Shown: piece by piece, positions 31,571 through 40,327 of the stretch
How the letters are laid out: every line of letters begins with the position of its first letter
Numbering within the stretch: the stretch's first letter is position 1
Source: Agarophyton chilense
Taxonomy: Eukaryota; Rhodophyta; Florideophyceae; Gracilariales; Gracilariaceae
DNA length: 64,000 nucleotides
NCBI GenBank assembly: GCA_030374765.1
Contig: JARGXX010000008.1
Location: forward strand, 124,001 to 188,000
Reading direction: 5' to 3'
Made by a program: the position numbers and the translations under genes
Notes under the pieces: generated by a model
Databases searched by the model: none
The model's input: the letters and a program-made list of their open reading frames with translations, nothing else
Told to the model about the DNA's origin: nothing

Positions 31571-33072
31571 TATTCGTGCCTGTCTTAATCAAGCACACAT
31601 TCCCCTCTCTTACTAGCCGTATGCTCTTCAACACGTGGTTGACGCAAAGAATGCCATTCTACATCGATCTACTGATGCAATCCCATATGTGGCTCTTTTC
31701 CAAGAGTACCCACGCTATATACGGCATTTCCGCCCCTTCGGCTGCCGTGCCCTTGTAATCGTTCGGGAAGATAAACTTCGCAAGATGGAACCTTGCCTTA
31801 TTGAGGGCGTCAATCTCGGCCATACTAATGGTGGATTATACTACATTGCCACATCAACTGAAATTGTTCACACTAAGCACGTGCGCTTCTTCGAATCCGA
31901 CTTTCTCGGACTGTCATCCATGGCCAACTCGTCACTGCCCACCCCGTCTGCCTTCCCTCCTACAACTGATGGATACATCTCATCCGATGACGAAGAGGAA
32001 ACCTCCTCCCCTATGGCCATTACTGGGAATGACACGGATTCTATCTCGAATGACAGTGCCCCGAGCCAATTAACCTCCCTCACGCACTACCCTGCAAAGG
32101 ACTCCACCTATGATCCTGACCTTGGAGACTATCCTTCTGATATTGAAGATTTACACCAATCTGCTTCATGTGCTCTTGCCAGCCGAGTGTTACCTAACTC
32201 TATTAGCACTAATGACGAGCCTACTCTTCGTCAAGCCTTGAGGTCTCCTGAATCTGATCTTTGGCTTGAATCCATCAAAAAGGAGTTTGACACCATTGTC
32301 TCCCTTGGTACCTATACTAATGCCGACGACTCTCATTGTCCCGCCATTCCTTCCGGAATTATTCTACGTCTCAAACGAGATCATCAAGGGAATTCTAGTC
32401 GTTTCAAGGCTCGTCTGGTAGCTCGAGGTAACTTTCAATCACCCTCGGACAGTGAAAATCTTTATGCTCCAGTACTGAACTTTGAAGTGTTTCGTATCGT
32501 TCTGGCTCTCGCCACTGCTAAGAACTGGGATCGACAACACATTGATGTCAAAGGAGCCTTCTTCCACGCTCGTATGCCCGAAGACAACCCTGTTTGGATC
32601 AAGCTTCCCACCATTCCCGGAATTCCAGAAGCTGATGGGCGTATTGTTCGACTAATCAAATCTCTTTATGGTACGCGTGAGGCCCCACGTCTGTGGTATG
32701 AAGACCTTTCGACGTTTCTCCGCTCTATTGGATTCCAGCAATGTCAGTCTGCTCCTTGTTTGTTAAATTACACAAAAGACTCTGCTATGGTTATCGTTCT
32801 TGCCTATGTTGACGACCTCAGTATTTTTGGACCCTCGGAATTGACCACTTGGACCAAACGCATGTTAAGTACTCAATACGATATCTCCGATCTTGGCAAA
32901 ACGGACTTATATCTTGGTGTGTCTATCATTGAAATGCATGACCGTATCGTAGTCCACCAGAAGCCTCTTATCAAGAAAATAATTCGACTGGCGAACATGA
33001 AAATGGCCAACCCACTACAAGCCCCATTACCAGTGTCGCACTGCCTTTACGACCCGAAAGCCACCTTGTCTG
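31571..33072 (+). pseudogene. copia 5 integrase C-terminus and reverse transcriptase
   Basis: Long open frame from about 31635. Integrase C-terminal sequence FRPFGCRALVIVRED is followed by an acidic Ser/Thr/Asp linker, then RT: RFKARLVARGNF, HIDVKGAFFHARM, KSLYGTREAPRLWYED, a canonical YVDD (VLAYVDDLSIFG) and LYLGVSI. It is cut by the G1b LTR shortly after; RNase H is missing. Confidence 0.88.
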
Positions 33073-33986
33073 TGTGGAGCAAAACCCGGCGACGGGAAGT
33101 GCTTTCAAGGTGTTCGAAGCCTTGCTCCCTGGGGGAGGCAGACTCAGAGACAGAGCCCTCCGTTCCACCCGTAGTGTGGGGTGTAACTCCCACGGGGGAT
33201 TCCGGCAGTACCGACGGAGGTGAGGGGTAGAAACCGTTGATCGGGAATGGGTATGGGTATCCCAAAGAATGGGGGAAAATCCGGCGAGGAGGAAAAACGG
33301 GGCGAGGGTCGGGCACTAACAGGCACCGGACCCGAGAACCAGAAAAGGGGCGAAACAACAAAAGAAACCCAATACAGGGGCGAAAACCTGTCCTCGAAAG
33401 GAAACACAAAAAGCACGCAACAAGTAAGCAGAACCCCCACGGGGTATCGTGCACGCAGGTCGTCTGAGCGGTCCCAAGGGGGTGGTTGCACGAAACCCAA
33501 ACGTGGGCACTCTCCAAGTGGAGTCGTGTCCCTACGCAGGCGTTGCTAACCAGAGCCCGTTCCGGGTTGTAAGGCCGAAACGATGGCGACGAAGAACCTC
33601 TAAAGGTATCGAAGACCAACCTTGGTTGTCATTTACTCTGAGCTCGGACTGTCAGATCTCGCCTCCCTAAGTAGGGCCCACTAACTAAACTCTACAGTAG
33701 TGCACACCTGCTCAGGGCCATACACGTGGAGATCCCACTGCCAGGGCCCAAAAATCCAACGTTCTAACAAATATCCGAAAATCGGTGCCAAAATTAAGCC
33801 ACGTGTATCACGGGGCCAATCCAACCATGGGCCATCCGAATTTTTCCGTTATAAGCGAAATATAACCGGTAAACAGTGCCACCTCAGCACACCTTAGAGG
33901 GGATCATAATCATAACCCTCGGAGGGTTCAATCCTCATTCTATGAGTTGCATCTTCAAGTATCCCCTAATTGGGCGTTGCTCTACA
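33073..33986 (-). repeat. G1b 3' LTR (914 bp)
   Basis: TG...CA ends as in the other copies. At the variable block (about 33838-33875) it resembles copy c (ggttatatttcgc) and not the 5' LTR of its own element. Confidence 0.93.
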
Positions 33987-34000
33987 TCTCCCCCTCCTTA
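33987..34000 (-). promoter_or_regulatory. G1b polypurine tract
   Basis: Complement of TCTCCCCCTCCTTA, directly inside the 3' LTR. Confidence 0.85.
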
Positions 34001-34067
34001 AGACGAGGAAGAACATTCCGAGCCGCGGGTGTCTAACTTTCCGATCACTATACATACTAATCTCCCA

Positions 34068-35924
34068 ATGGGGTCCTTCACCACTTCAGAGGATCGCCAC
34101 AAAACCGGCACATCAGTACAACTTTCTTCTACTCCTCCGACTTTCGGCGATACGCAACTTCTCGCAGCAGCGGTTTCGACTAGCGCTCTCAAGGGAATGA
34201 ACCCATACGTCATCAACCCACTCTCGGGGCCATCGGCCTCCGCGCCGGCGGACAACGAAGCTCCCCAGCAGGGTGAATATTTCTTCGGTTTGGATGCGGC
34301 TCCGTCAGGTACCGAACCTTACGCCTCGGCGGGCAACCGACATCCTCAGGAGGATTTGGACATCAACGCCGTGGCGTGGAACTCGGCCCATGCGATGCCC
34401 TTGGTAGCAAACTCCAGAGGTTGGATCTCAAACGAATCCTTTCGAAGGTGGAGTCCCCTTACCGATCCGGTGATCTATTCTCGCGCTCCGTGGTTCCATC
34501 CGACAGCGGTTCGCGACGATGAGCTCATCGACTCCTACGTGGAGGACGGCTTATTGCCGGGTGGCCTACCTGTCGAGGTTGTACGTTGTCCCGATTGGAG
34601 GGCGCGGGTAGCCATAGAGCCTCAGTATCTATACCGCGGTCGCGGGGAGTCCCTGGACAAGGCGCGCGCAGCGATGGCGGCTCTGGCCTATCAGCGATTG
34701 GAGAGGTCACGCTTTGACCATCTGGTTCCCCCGGAGTACGTGTTCGATGTCGCCTATTACCGCACGTACGGTGAGGTCTCCTACGGGGATAACGTGGCAG
34801 CCTTTCCAGAAGCCGAGTTCCGCAGACCGGGTTTTCCTCTCCGAGAAGATATGCTCCAATGGAGTCGTCCCATCCTTCGGGCTGAAATCAGGTACCTTCA
34901 GCGGCAGTTTACCCAATATGGGTTCGATCGACGCGTGCGCTTCGAGCGCCGCTCGCGCTCCCGTTTCGGGTTCCTTGTCCCGTATCCTCACGTGGAACTG
35001 GAGCGTATCCGTAGCACGGCGAAGGTTGGGCGATTCGTGCCCCTTGTAGCTTGGTGGAGTAAGGTCGAGGTCCCCCGAGGGTGCTTTGCTGAACTGCCCC
35101 CGTGCATCTACTATATCGGGTCTCGTTTGATGCACGACCCGAACTCGGGATACTGGGCCCTCGTTGCAGCCGAGTGGGCAGCCCGCGTAGCGGCGCACTT
35201 CCTCTGGGATGCTCATGACCATTTCCGTATCTGGTATATTCCTCCGATGCTACGGACCATCATGCGTCAGATCGACCTTGTCCCAGCGTTGGGTTCGGCC
35301 AGCAACGTGCAGGACCTGTATCCAATCTTGGACGTGATCGACAACACCCAATGGGATCGAGTTCGAGTGGCAAATCAGCCCGCAGGGGAAGGATCCGCGC
35401 GAGACAAGTCTCCTAGCCGGTACGGTCCAGGCTCCGGTAACTTGGTCTATTACAATCCCTTCGAAGGGGTTCGCATCAGCGCGGCGCAAGCACGGGCGCT
35501 GATTGACTCGCCTCGACCGATGCCGGTGGGACACCCGACGGGGTTCATTTATACCGACGATTACGAGTACGAGCCTCCAGTAGACCTGGACGATCCAGCG
35601 TTGGATAAAGAAGTGCCAGCTCCTAGTGGAGTACTCCCTGTGGAGCCATCTGCACCCTTCCAACCAGTGGGAACGACCTCAGCTGCGGCGGCGAATGCAT
35701 CCGGTGGCGGTCCATCTGCTCCCCCCGGGTGGGGTGTGAACACCCTTGCGCAGGCGCCGGTTGCCACTCCGCAAGCGGATAGTGTGCGACAAGGCCTCGT
35801 GAACGCAGGCATTCCGATTCCCCCGGGTATGACGGATGTGAGCCAGATGTTGGCTTTCGCCTCGGCGTACCATCAGGGTCAGAATCCCAACGGTGGGGCG
35901 GGTCCCTCCTCGGGCTTTCCGTAG
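34068..35924 (+). CDS. G1 antisense ORF (618 aa), function unknown
   Basis: Runs opposite to gag-pol of its own element. First ATG at 34068 (MGSFTTSEDRHKTG); the frame is also open from a GTG at 34029. Residues about 1-75 are Ser/Thr/Pro-rich. Residues about 75-430 are rich in Trp, Tyr, Arg and acidic residues with no obvious signal peptide or membrane segment (for example WFHPTAVRDDELIDSYVEDG, FLWDAHDHFRIWYIPP). The last 130 are Pro/Gly/Ala-rich low complexity. I recognise no envelope, nuclease or capsid motif. The ATG is 82 nt from the LTR edge, so transcription would have to start within or next to the LTR in antisense. Antisense ORFs in this place are known for some plant gypsy elements such as maize Grande. 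Intact here, with two stops in copy a. Confidence 0.75.
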   Translation: MGSFTTSEDRHKTGTSVQLSSTPPTFGDTQLLAAAVSTSALKGMNPYVINPLSGPSASAPADNEAPQQGEYFFGLDAAPSGTEPYASAGNRHPQEDLDINAVAWNSAHAMPLVANSRGWISNESFRRWSPLTDPVIYSRAPWFHPTAVRDDELIDSYVEDGLLPGGLPVEVVRCPDWRARVAIEPQYLYRGRGESLDKARAAMAALAYQRLERSRFDHLVPPEYVFDVAYYRTYGEVSYGDNVAAFPEAEFRRPGFPLREDMLQWSRPILRAEIRYLQRQFTQYGFDRRVRFERRSRSRFGFLVPYPHVELERIRSTAKVGRFVPLVAWWSKVEVPRGCFAELPPCIYYIGSRLMHDPNSGYWALVAAEWAARVAAHFLWDAHDHFRIWYIPPMLRTIMRQIDLVPALGSASNVQDLYPILDVIDNTQWDRVRVANQPAGEGSARDKSPSRYGPGSGNLVYYNPFEGVRISAAQARALIDSPRPMPVGHPTGFIYTDDYEYEPPVDLDDPALDKEVPAPSGVLPVEPSAPFQPVGTTSAAAANASGGGPSAPPGWGVNTLAQAPVATPQADSVRQGLVNAGIPIPPGMTDVSQMLAFASAYHQGQNPNGGAGPSSGFP

Positions 35925-35982
35925 TTCCGCCTTCGGGCAATTGTGGAGTCCATAGCTTGGCGACAATAGTAAACTTCTGATA

Positions 35983-36190
35983 TTTTCATAACTTCTTTTC
36001 TTCTTCCTTCCTAGGATCTTCACTTCTACTTCTTTTCTTCTTCCTTCCTAGGATCTTCACTTCTACTTCTTTTCTTCTTCCTTCGTAGGATCTTCTTCGT
36101 CTTCTTCTTCATCTTCTTCCCTTCCTAGGGTCCAATCTTCTTCTTAATCTTCTTCTCCACTTCGTGGGTCTTCTTTTCCTTTTTTCATCA
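35983..36190 (-). repeat. G1b purine-rich tract with 37-bp repeats (three units)
   Basis: Reads as pyrimidines on the plus strand. Three 37-bp units here against two in copies a and c, which accounts for the shift in coordinate sum between the inverted arms. Confidence 0.8.
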
Positions 36191-36361
36191 TAAACTGTCC
36201 CGATAACCGGTGCTGTGTTCCCCGGTTAACAGCGCTAGGCCGAGGGCCAGTAGACATTCCCTCTCAATACGTGTTCTTCGGGATACTCTCCTCAATTCCT
36301 CTTCAGAGGTCCAACATCTTCCTCACTTCGAGGTCCCATCCACAACAGTTCCCGTGGTGGC

Positions 36362-36652
36362 TTACCCGACTTGGGCACGATCCAGACTTGGAGGCAAGGT
36401 TACCCGAGCGCGTCGGTGATAGGATAAAACCTTAGACCTCGGAAAGTGCTCAATGGGTTCCACTGTATCCTCACCAGGCGAGAATCCGTACCATCGGTCT
36501 TTGTAGCGAACTTCTCCCTCGGGGGTGTAGATGTGACGCACGATGCGATCGATAACGAATTCCTGTGGGTACACTTTTCCCTGTTCGGGCTTCTCTTCCA
36601 TCTTGGAACGCTCTAGTTCCCTTGAGGGTGTCACCGTAGGGTCTAGACACAC
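36362..36652 (-). CDS. G1b chromodomain ORF
   Basis: 96 codons. Same chromodomain as in copy a, with Lys for Gln before DRWYGF and PIEHFP for PIQHLP. The likely ATG is the one before EEKPEQGKVYP (about 36601). Separated from the end of pol by about 0.5 kb. Confidence 0.8.
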   Translation of the reverse strand: MCLDPTVTPSRELERSKMEEKPEQGKVYPQEFVIDRIVRHIYTPEGEVRYKDRWYGFSPGEDTVEPIEHFPRSKVLSYHRRARVTLPPSLDRAQVG

Positions 36653-37151
36653 CCCGGTGGGTTCTTTTCCGTGTTGCCAGCGGGTCTCAGCACTTCGTCC
36701 AAACGGCGCGGAGTGGCCTGTGGGCTACGTTGTAACTTCCGTCTACGGAGTCAAAACGGCCCAGTTTGGGATTCTTCTTAAAGCTGAGATCTTCCCGATA
36801 ACAACGGTTCTCTTAGATTCCGTGACGGTTAAGAAACCGCGACGCGGTAGCGTCTCCAATCTCAGGGGGGTAAGACTTCAACGTCAACCCGAGCTACGGG
36901 GACGAAGGTTGCTCCCGTGCAACGCGCCGTGCGATGGAGGCGGTTTGCGCGACGGTTGGTCGTCAGAGCCTTTTGATTGGCTCGGTGCCATTCGTCGTGT
37001 GCCACACAAATGCGCGGGCGCCGGTTGCCACCCCGCAAGCGGATATGAGGTGGCGCTTTAGGCACGCACTAGCACTCTCCTGAGCTGTCCCCGACGGGTC
37101 TCACTCATTTCTTTCCCATTCCTGAGGGTTCCAGTGTCTCCATAGGAGTTC
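36653..37151 (-). other. G1b spacer between pol and chromodomain ORF
   Basis: Same spacer as 26088-26585, including the small Arg-rich frame at 36862-37065. The opposite-strand frame at 36543-37061 (172 codons) is open. Confidence 0.4.
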
Positions 37152-39455
37152 CTATTCCCATTCCATAACGGAGAGCCAAATTTGGTCAACCTCGTCGTCG
37201 AGATCTTCCCCGTGCGGGTCCGCTGACACAGCTCGTTCTCGAGAAAGCGGGGTTTGAGTGTGCGACACCTCAGTGTCCCTTCCGCGGCGGCGGGTGATCG
37301 TCGGCTCTGTAGGCGTTCCGGGTTCGGAGTTCTCCACACGACTCTCCCTAGGCGGGGTTTCGTCATCTTTTCTGACGTCGTGCTCGGCTGGGTCGGCGGT
37401 GATGTCGCTACCCATACGCTGGGGTTGTGACTTCTCTATCGCCGGCTCGGTCGGGCTCGCCGTCTCACTGTGAGAACTAGATTCCCTGTTAGGGCGACTG
37501 GCTGACGCCGAAACATCGTCCTGCGAAGGAACTAAGTCCTCCTCCCCCTCCTTAGGCGGAGAGCCAGGAGGCTTGATTACCTCCGGTGGGGGAGTAACTC
37601 TGTAAGAGTTCGTTGACTGGGCCCTTGAGGGAGCGGGCCCAGGTTCGGGAGTATCCGAAGTTAAAGAGCCGGTCGGCGAATCCAGACTCTCGTTGACGAG
37701 TATATCGTCACAAACATCATCCGTCAGCGGTTGAGCTCCTCCCTCGAGGTCCGATTCCATAAAGCATGGGATGTCATCGTCCTCGTAGGGTTCCGTTTCC
37801 GCTGTGGTTCCCAAGCGGGATAGTGCATCAGCCTGAGTGTTCAGCTTCCCTTTCTTGTACAGGAGCTCAAAGTCGAATTCCAACAGTCGGAGACGCCAGC
37901 GCATAAGGCGGCCCGAGGGTTCGGAGATCTCCAGGAGCCAACGCAAGCATGCGTGGTCCGTATGGACTTTGAAACGAGTACCCATCAGATAGGGGCGAAG
38001 TGTAGCTAAGGCCCACACAACGGCTAAACATTCTTTCTTGGAGACCGAGTAGTTCCTTTCATGGACATTCAGGGAACGTGACCAGTACCCAATAGGGTGA
38101 CGTTCACCATCCTCATAGGATTGGAACAGTGCACACCCTACTTGGTTTGCACTAGCATCGGTGTCCACTTCGTAAGGGAGCCCAGGATTGGGTAGAGCCA
38201 AGATTGGCGGTGATGTTACGGCATTCACCAGTGCCGTGAAGGCAGACGCTTCCGCGTCGCCAAAAGGTTCCAGTTCAACTGGTTGTCCCTTCGTCAGGAG
38301 CCTGTTGAGGGGGGTGGCAATATCCGCAAAGTTCGGGACGAATCGGCGATACACGTTACACAGACCTAAGAAGGATCGCAACTCCGTTTGAGTTTTCGGG
38401 TGTTTTGCTTCCTTCAAGGATTTCACTCGTACTTCATCGATTGAAAGCTGTCCGGGACGGATGATATGACCCAGATATTTAACCGAATCGGTGAAAAACT
38501 CGCACTTCTTGAGTTTCAAGGTGATTCCCGCGTCGCGGAGTATCTTCATTACGTCCCTGACGTGTTCGAGGTGGTCATCCAGGTTGTTGGAGAAGACAAT
38601 AATGTCGTCTAAATACACTAGACACGTCCTCCACTTGAAGGGAGCCAACAGAATGTCTATCGCCCGTTGAAACGTTGCGGGGGCATTCGTCAACCCAAAA
38701 GGCATCCTCCGGAATCGGAAAAGTCCTTGATGACACACGAAAGCCGTTTTGTCTCGATCTTCCTCCCTAATAGGGACTTGCCAGTAGCCCGAATTGGCGT
38801 CGAGGGTAGAGAAAACAGTAGCGCTCCCAAGGGAGTCGATGTATTCGTCCATCCGAGGGATCGGGTACACATCCTTAATGGTTACCTCGTTCAGGCGTCT
38901 GTAATCGATGCAGAAACGCCACGATCCATCCGGTTTCGGAACTAACACCACTGGTGAGGCCAAAGCGGACTGGGCAGGTTCAATTATGCCCGCTTTAAGC
39001 ATCTTCTCCACCTGAGATTTCTCCTCATCCCGAGCTTTCGGTCCAGCCCTGTAAGGGTGTTGGGCAATAGGCCGAGTGTTCGGTAACAAGTCGATGTGGT
39101 GTTCTGTAGTCCCAATAGTTCCAAGGGAACCATCCCACATGGGGGTAAATTCACGAAGCATGTGCCTCAGCTTCTCCCGATGAGATGCGGGTACATGGTT
39201 GAGATCCCATTTTTCCAATTCCTGAACAGGATCCGTCTGGTCTGCTCCTGTGATAGGGGCCGTAACCTCCTGAGGTTTAAAGCGTTCAGCGTGTGGAGTT
39301 GCAGTCGTATGCTCACCGTCTTCCGCGATTTCGGCAGTGTCCTCCCCCTCCTTAGGGTCCGCCACACCAAGGACCTCTGCGATAGAGATCTTTGTAGGTA
39401 CGACCGCATGCGGGTGTGGAAGAACAGAACCCAGGATCTGGTGTTTGACTAAATG
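37152..39455 (-). CDS. G1b reverse transcriptase/RNase H, integrase deleted
   Basis: Open frame after the TAG at 39456-39458. All RT motifs are intact (LDANSGYWQVP, MPFGLTNAPATFQ, VYLDDIIVFS). RNase H carries the full acidic set: VDTDAS, KKECLAVV and HTDHACLRW, plus ADALSR. The integrase deletion joint is at 37662/37663 (DSPTGSL to TSDTPEPG), identical to copy a. A long Pro/Ser/Glu tail ends in VMEWE. RT could be functional if expressed past the TAG or by a separate start; whether it is made is unknown. Confidence 0.92.
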   Translation of the reverse strand, partial: HLVKHQILGSVLPHPHAVVPTKISIAEVLGVADPKEGEDTAEIAEDGEHTTATPHAERFKPQEVTAPITGADQTDPVQELEKWDLNHVPASHREKLRHMLREFTPMWDGSLGTIGTTEHHIDLLPNTRPIAQHPYRAGPKARDEEKSQVEKMLKAGIIEPAQSALASPVVLVPKPDGSWRFCIDYRRLNEVTIKDVYPIPRMDEYIDSLGSATVFSTLDANSGYWQVPIREEDRDKTAFVCHQGLFRFRRMPFGLTNAPATFQRAIDILLAPFKWRTCLVYLDDIIVFSNNLDDHLEHVRDVMKILRDAGITLKLKKCEFFTDSVKYLGHIIRPGQLSIDEVRVKSLKEAKHPKTQTELRSFLGLCNVYRRFVPNFADIATPLNRLLTKGQPVELEPFGDAEASAFTALVNAVTSPPILALPNPGLPYEVDTDASANQVGCALFQSYEDGERHPIGYWSRSLNVHERNYSVSKKECLAVVWALATLRPYLMGTRFKVHTDHACLRWLLEISEPSGRLMRWRLRLLEFDFELLYKKGKLNTQADALSRLGTTAETEPYEDDDIPCFMESDLEGGAQPLTDDVCDDILVNESLDSPTGSLTSDTPEPGPAPSRAQSTNSYRVTPPPEVIKPPGSPPKEGEEDLVPSQDDVSASASRPNRESSSHSETASPTEPAIEKSQPQRMGSDITADPAEHDVRKDDETPPRESRVENSEPGTPTEPTITRRRGRDTEVSHTQTPLSRERAVSADPHGEDLDDEVDQIWLSVMEWE

Positions 39456-40325
39456 CTACGTTGTCTTTCCAAAGTTGGCTACCGAAACCTTGAAAGGGTT
39501 ATCCGGTTCCACGGAGACAACCCCATTCGCAAGGGCGAGTTGACGCCGCGTATACAGAGACGGGTTCGGTTGTACCACATGCACACCAATTTGCTTGGTA
39601 ACAACTGTGACCCAAACCTGGGTTTCTGGCGGGATAGCCACTGACTTCGCAACCTTTACCCGTGTAGACACCGGGTCCTTCTTCACAGATTTCTGCGCGA
39701 CGGGGAGAGGGACGCGTGTTCGCGCTGCTCCCTGTAAGGGTTTACGAACGATTGGGATCGTAGACCCGTCTTCGAGTTCCACAGTTCTATTCCGAGGACG
39801 GATGGCTTCCACGAAGCGGTCGCAAAAGTCAAAACCCAGTATGACTGGTGCTGCAAGTGACTTGCATACAATATACTCCAGTTGAACGAGATAGGAGCCT
39901 AACCTCACCATGAGGGAAATTGTACCCAGTGTCCGTAGCGGGTTGTTGTTCGCATCGGCGATATCCAAACGTGGACCGGTACGAACTTGAACCCGGAGCA
40001 GCGGGGGTAACAATTCAACATGAATTAAGTTAGGACCGGCTCCTGTATCCAGGACAGATATTTGACGAACCATAAACTGGTTGGACAGGCCGAAGTCGGC
40101 GAATACCTTATAATTCCGCTTGGCCATTACCATAACTCGATCCGGAATACGGAGATTACGGGACCGTATCCACGGGCGACGGAGGACACTAAAGTATCCC
40201 GAGTTAACGTCGGTTTCAGCCGTTTTCCTTGAAAGGATTGTTACAGCTGGGGAGCGAAGCTGGAGCGCCTCGGGCGTCTTCAACTCCGGCTTAGAAGACG
40301 CCCCTCCCGCAGGGGAGACTCCCAA
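39456..40325 (-). CDS. G1b aspartic protease ORF
   Basis: 289-codon frame whose first codon is two bases after the gag stop, in a shifted frame, so a frameshift or re-initiation at the Met before AKRNYKVFADFG (about 40134) is needed. DTGA loop intact. It ends at the TAG shared with copy a. Confidence 0.88.
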   Translation of the reverse strand: MGVSPAGGASSKPELKTPEALQLRSPAVTILSRKTAETDVNSGYFSVLRRPWIRSRNLRIPDRVMVMAKRNYKVFADFGLSNQFMVRQISVLDTGAGPNLIHVELLPPLLRVQVRTGPRLDIADANNNPLRTLGTISLMVRLGSYLVQLEYIVCKSLAAPVILGFDFCDRFVEAIRPRNRTVELEDGSTIPIVRKPLQGAARTRVPLPVAQKSVKKDPVSTRVKVAKSVAIPPETQVWVTVVTKQIGVHVVQPNPSLYTRRQLALANGVVSVEPDNPFKVSVANFGKTT

Positions 40326-40327
40326 GT

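Larger units (their letters stand above)
30131..33072 (+). mobile_element. Ty1/copia element 5, truncated on both sides by G1 LTRs
   Basis: Plus-strand copia internal fragment from within gag to the end of RT. The 3' LTR of G1a abuts its left end and the 3' LTR of G1b its right end, so neither its LTRs nor RNase H remain. It forms the 2.9-kb spacer of the inner inverted repeat. A few frameshifts interrupt it. Confidence 0.88.

Noticed and set aside
34068..35924. Antisense ORF as a retroviral-type envelope gene
   Set aside because: No signal peptide, no membrane segment and no fusion-like region, and it lies on the wrong strand for env.
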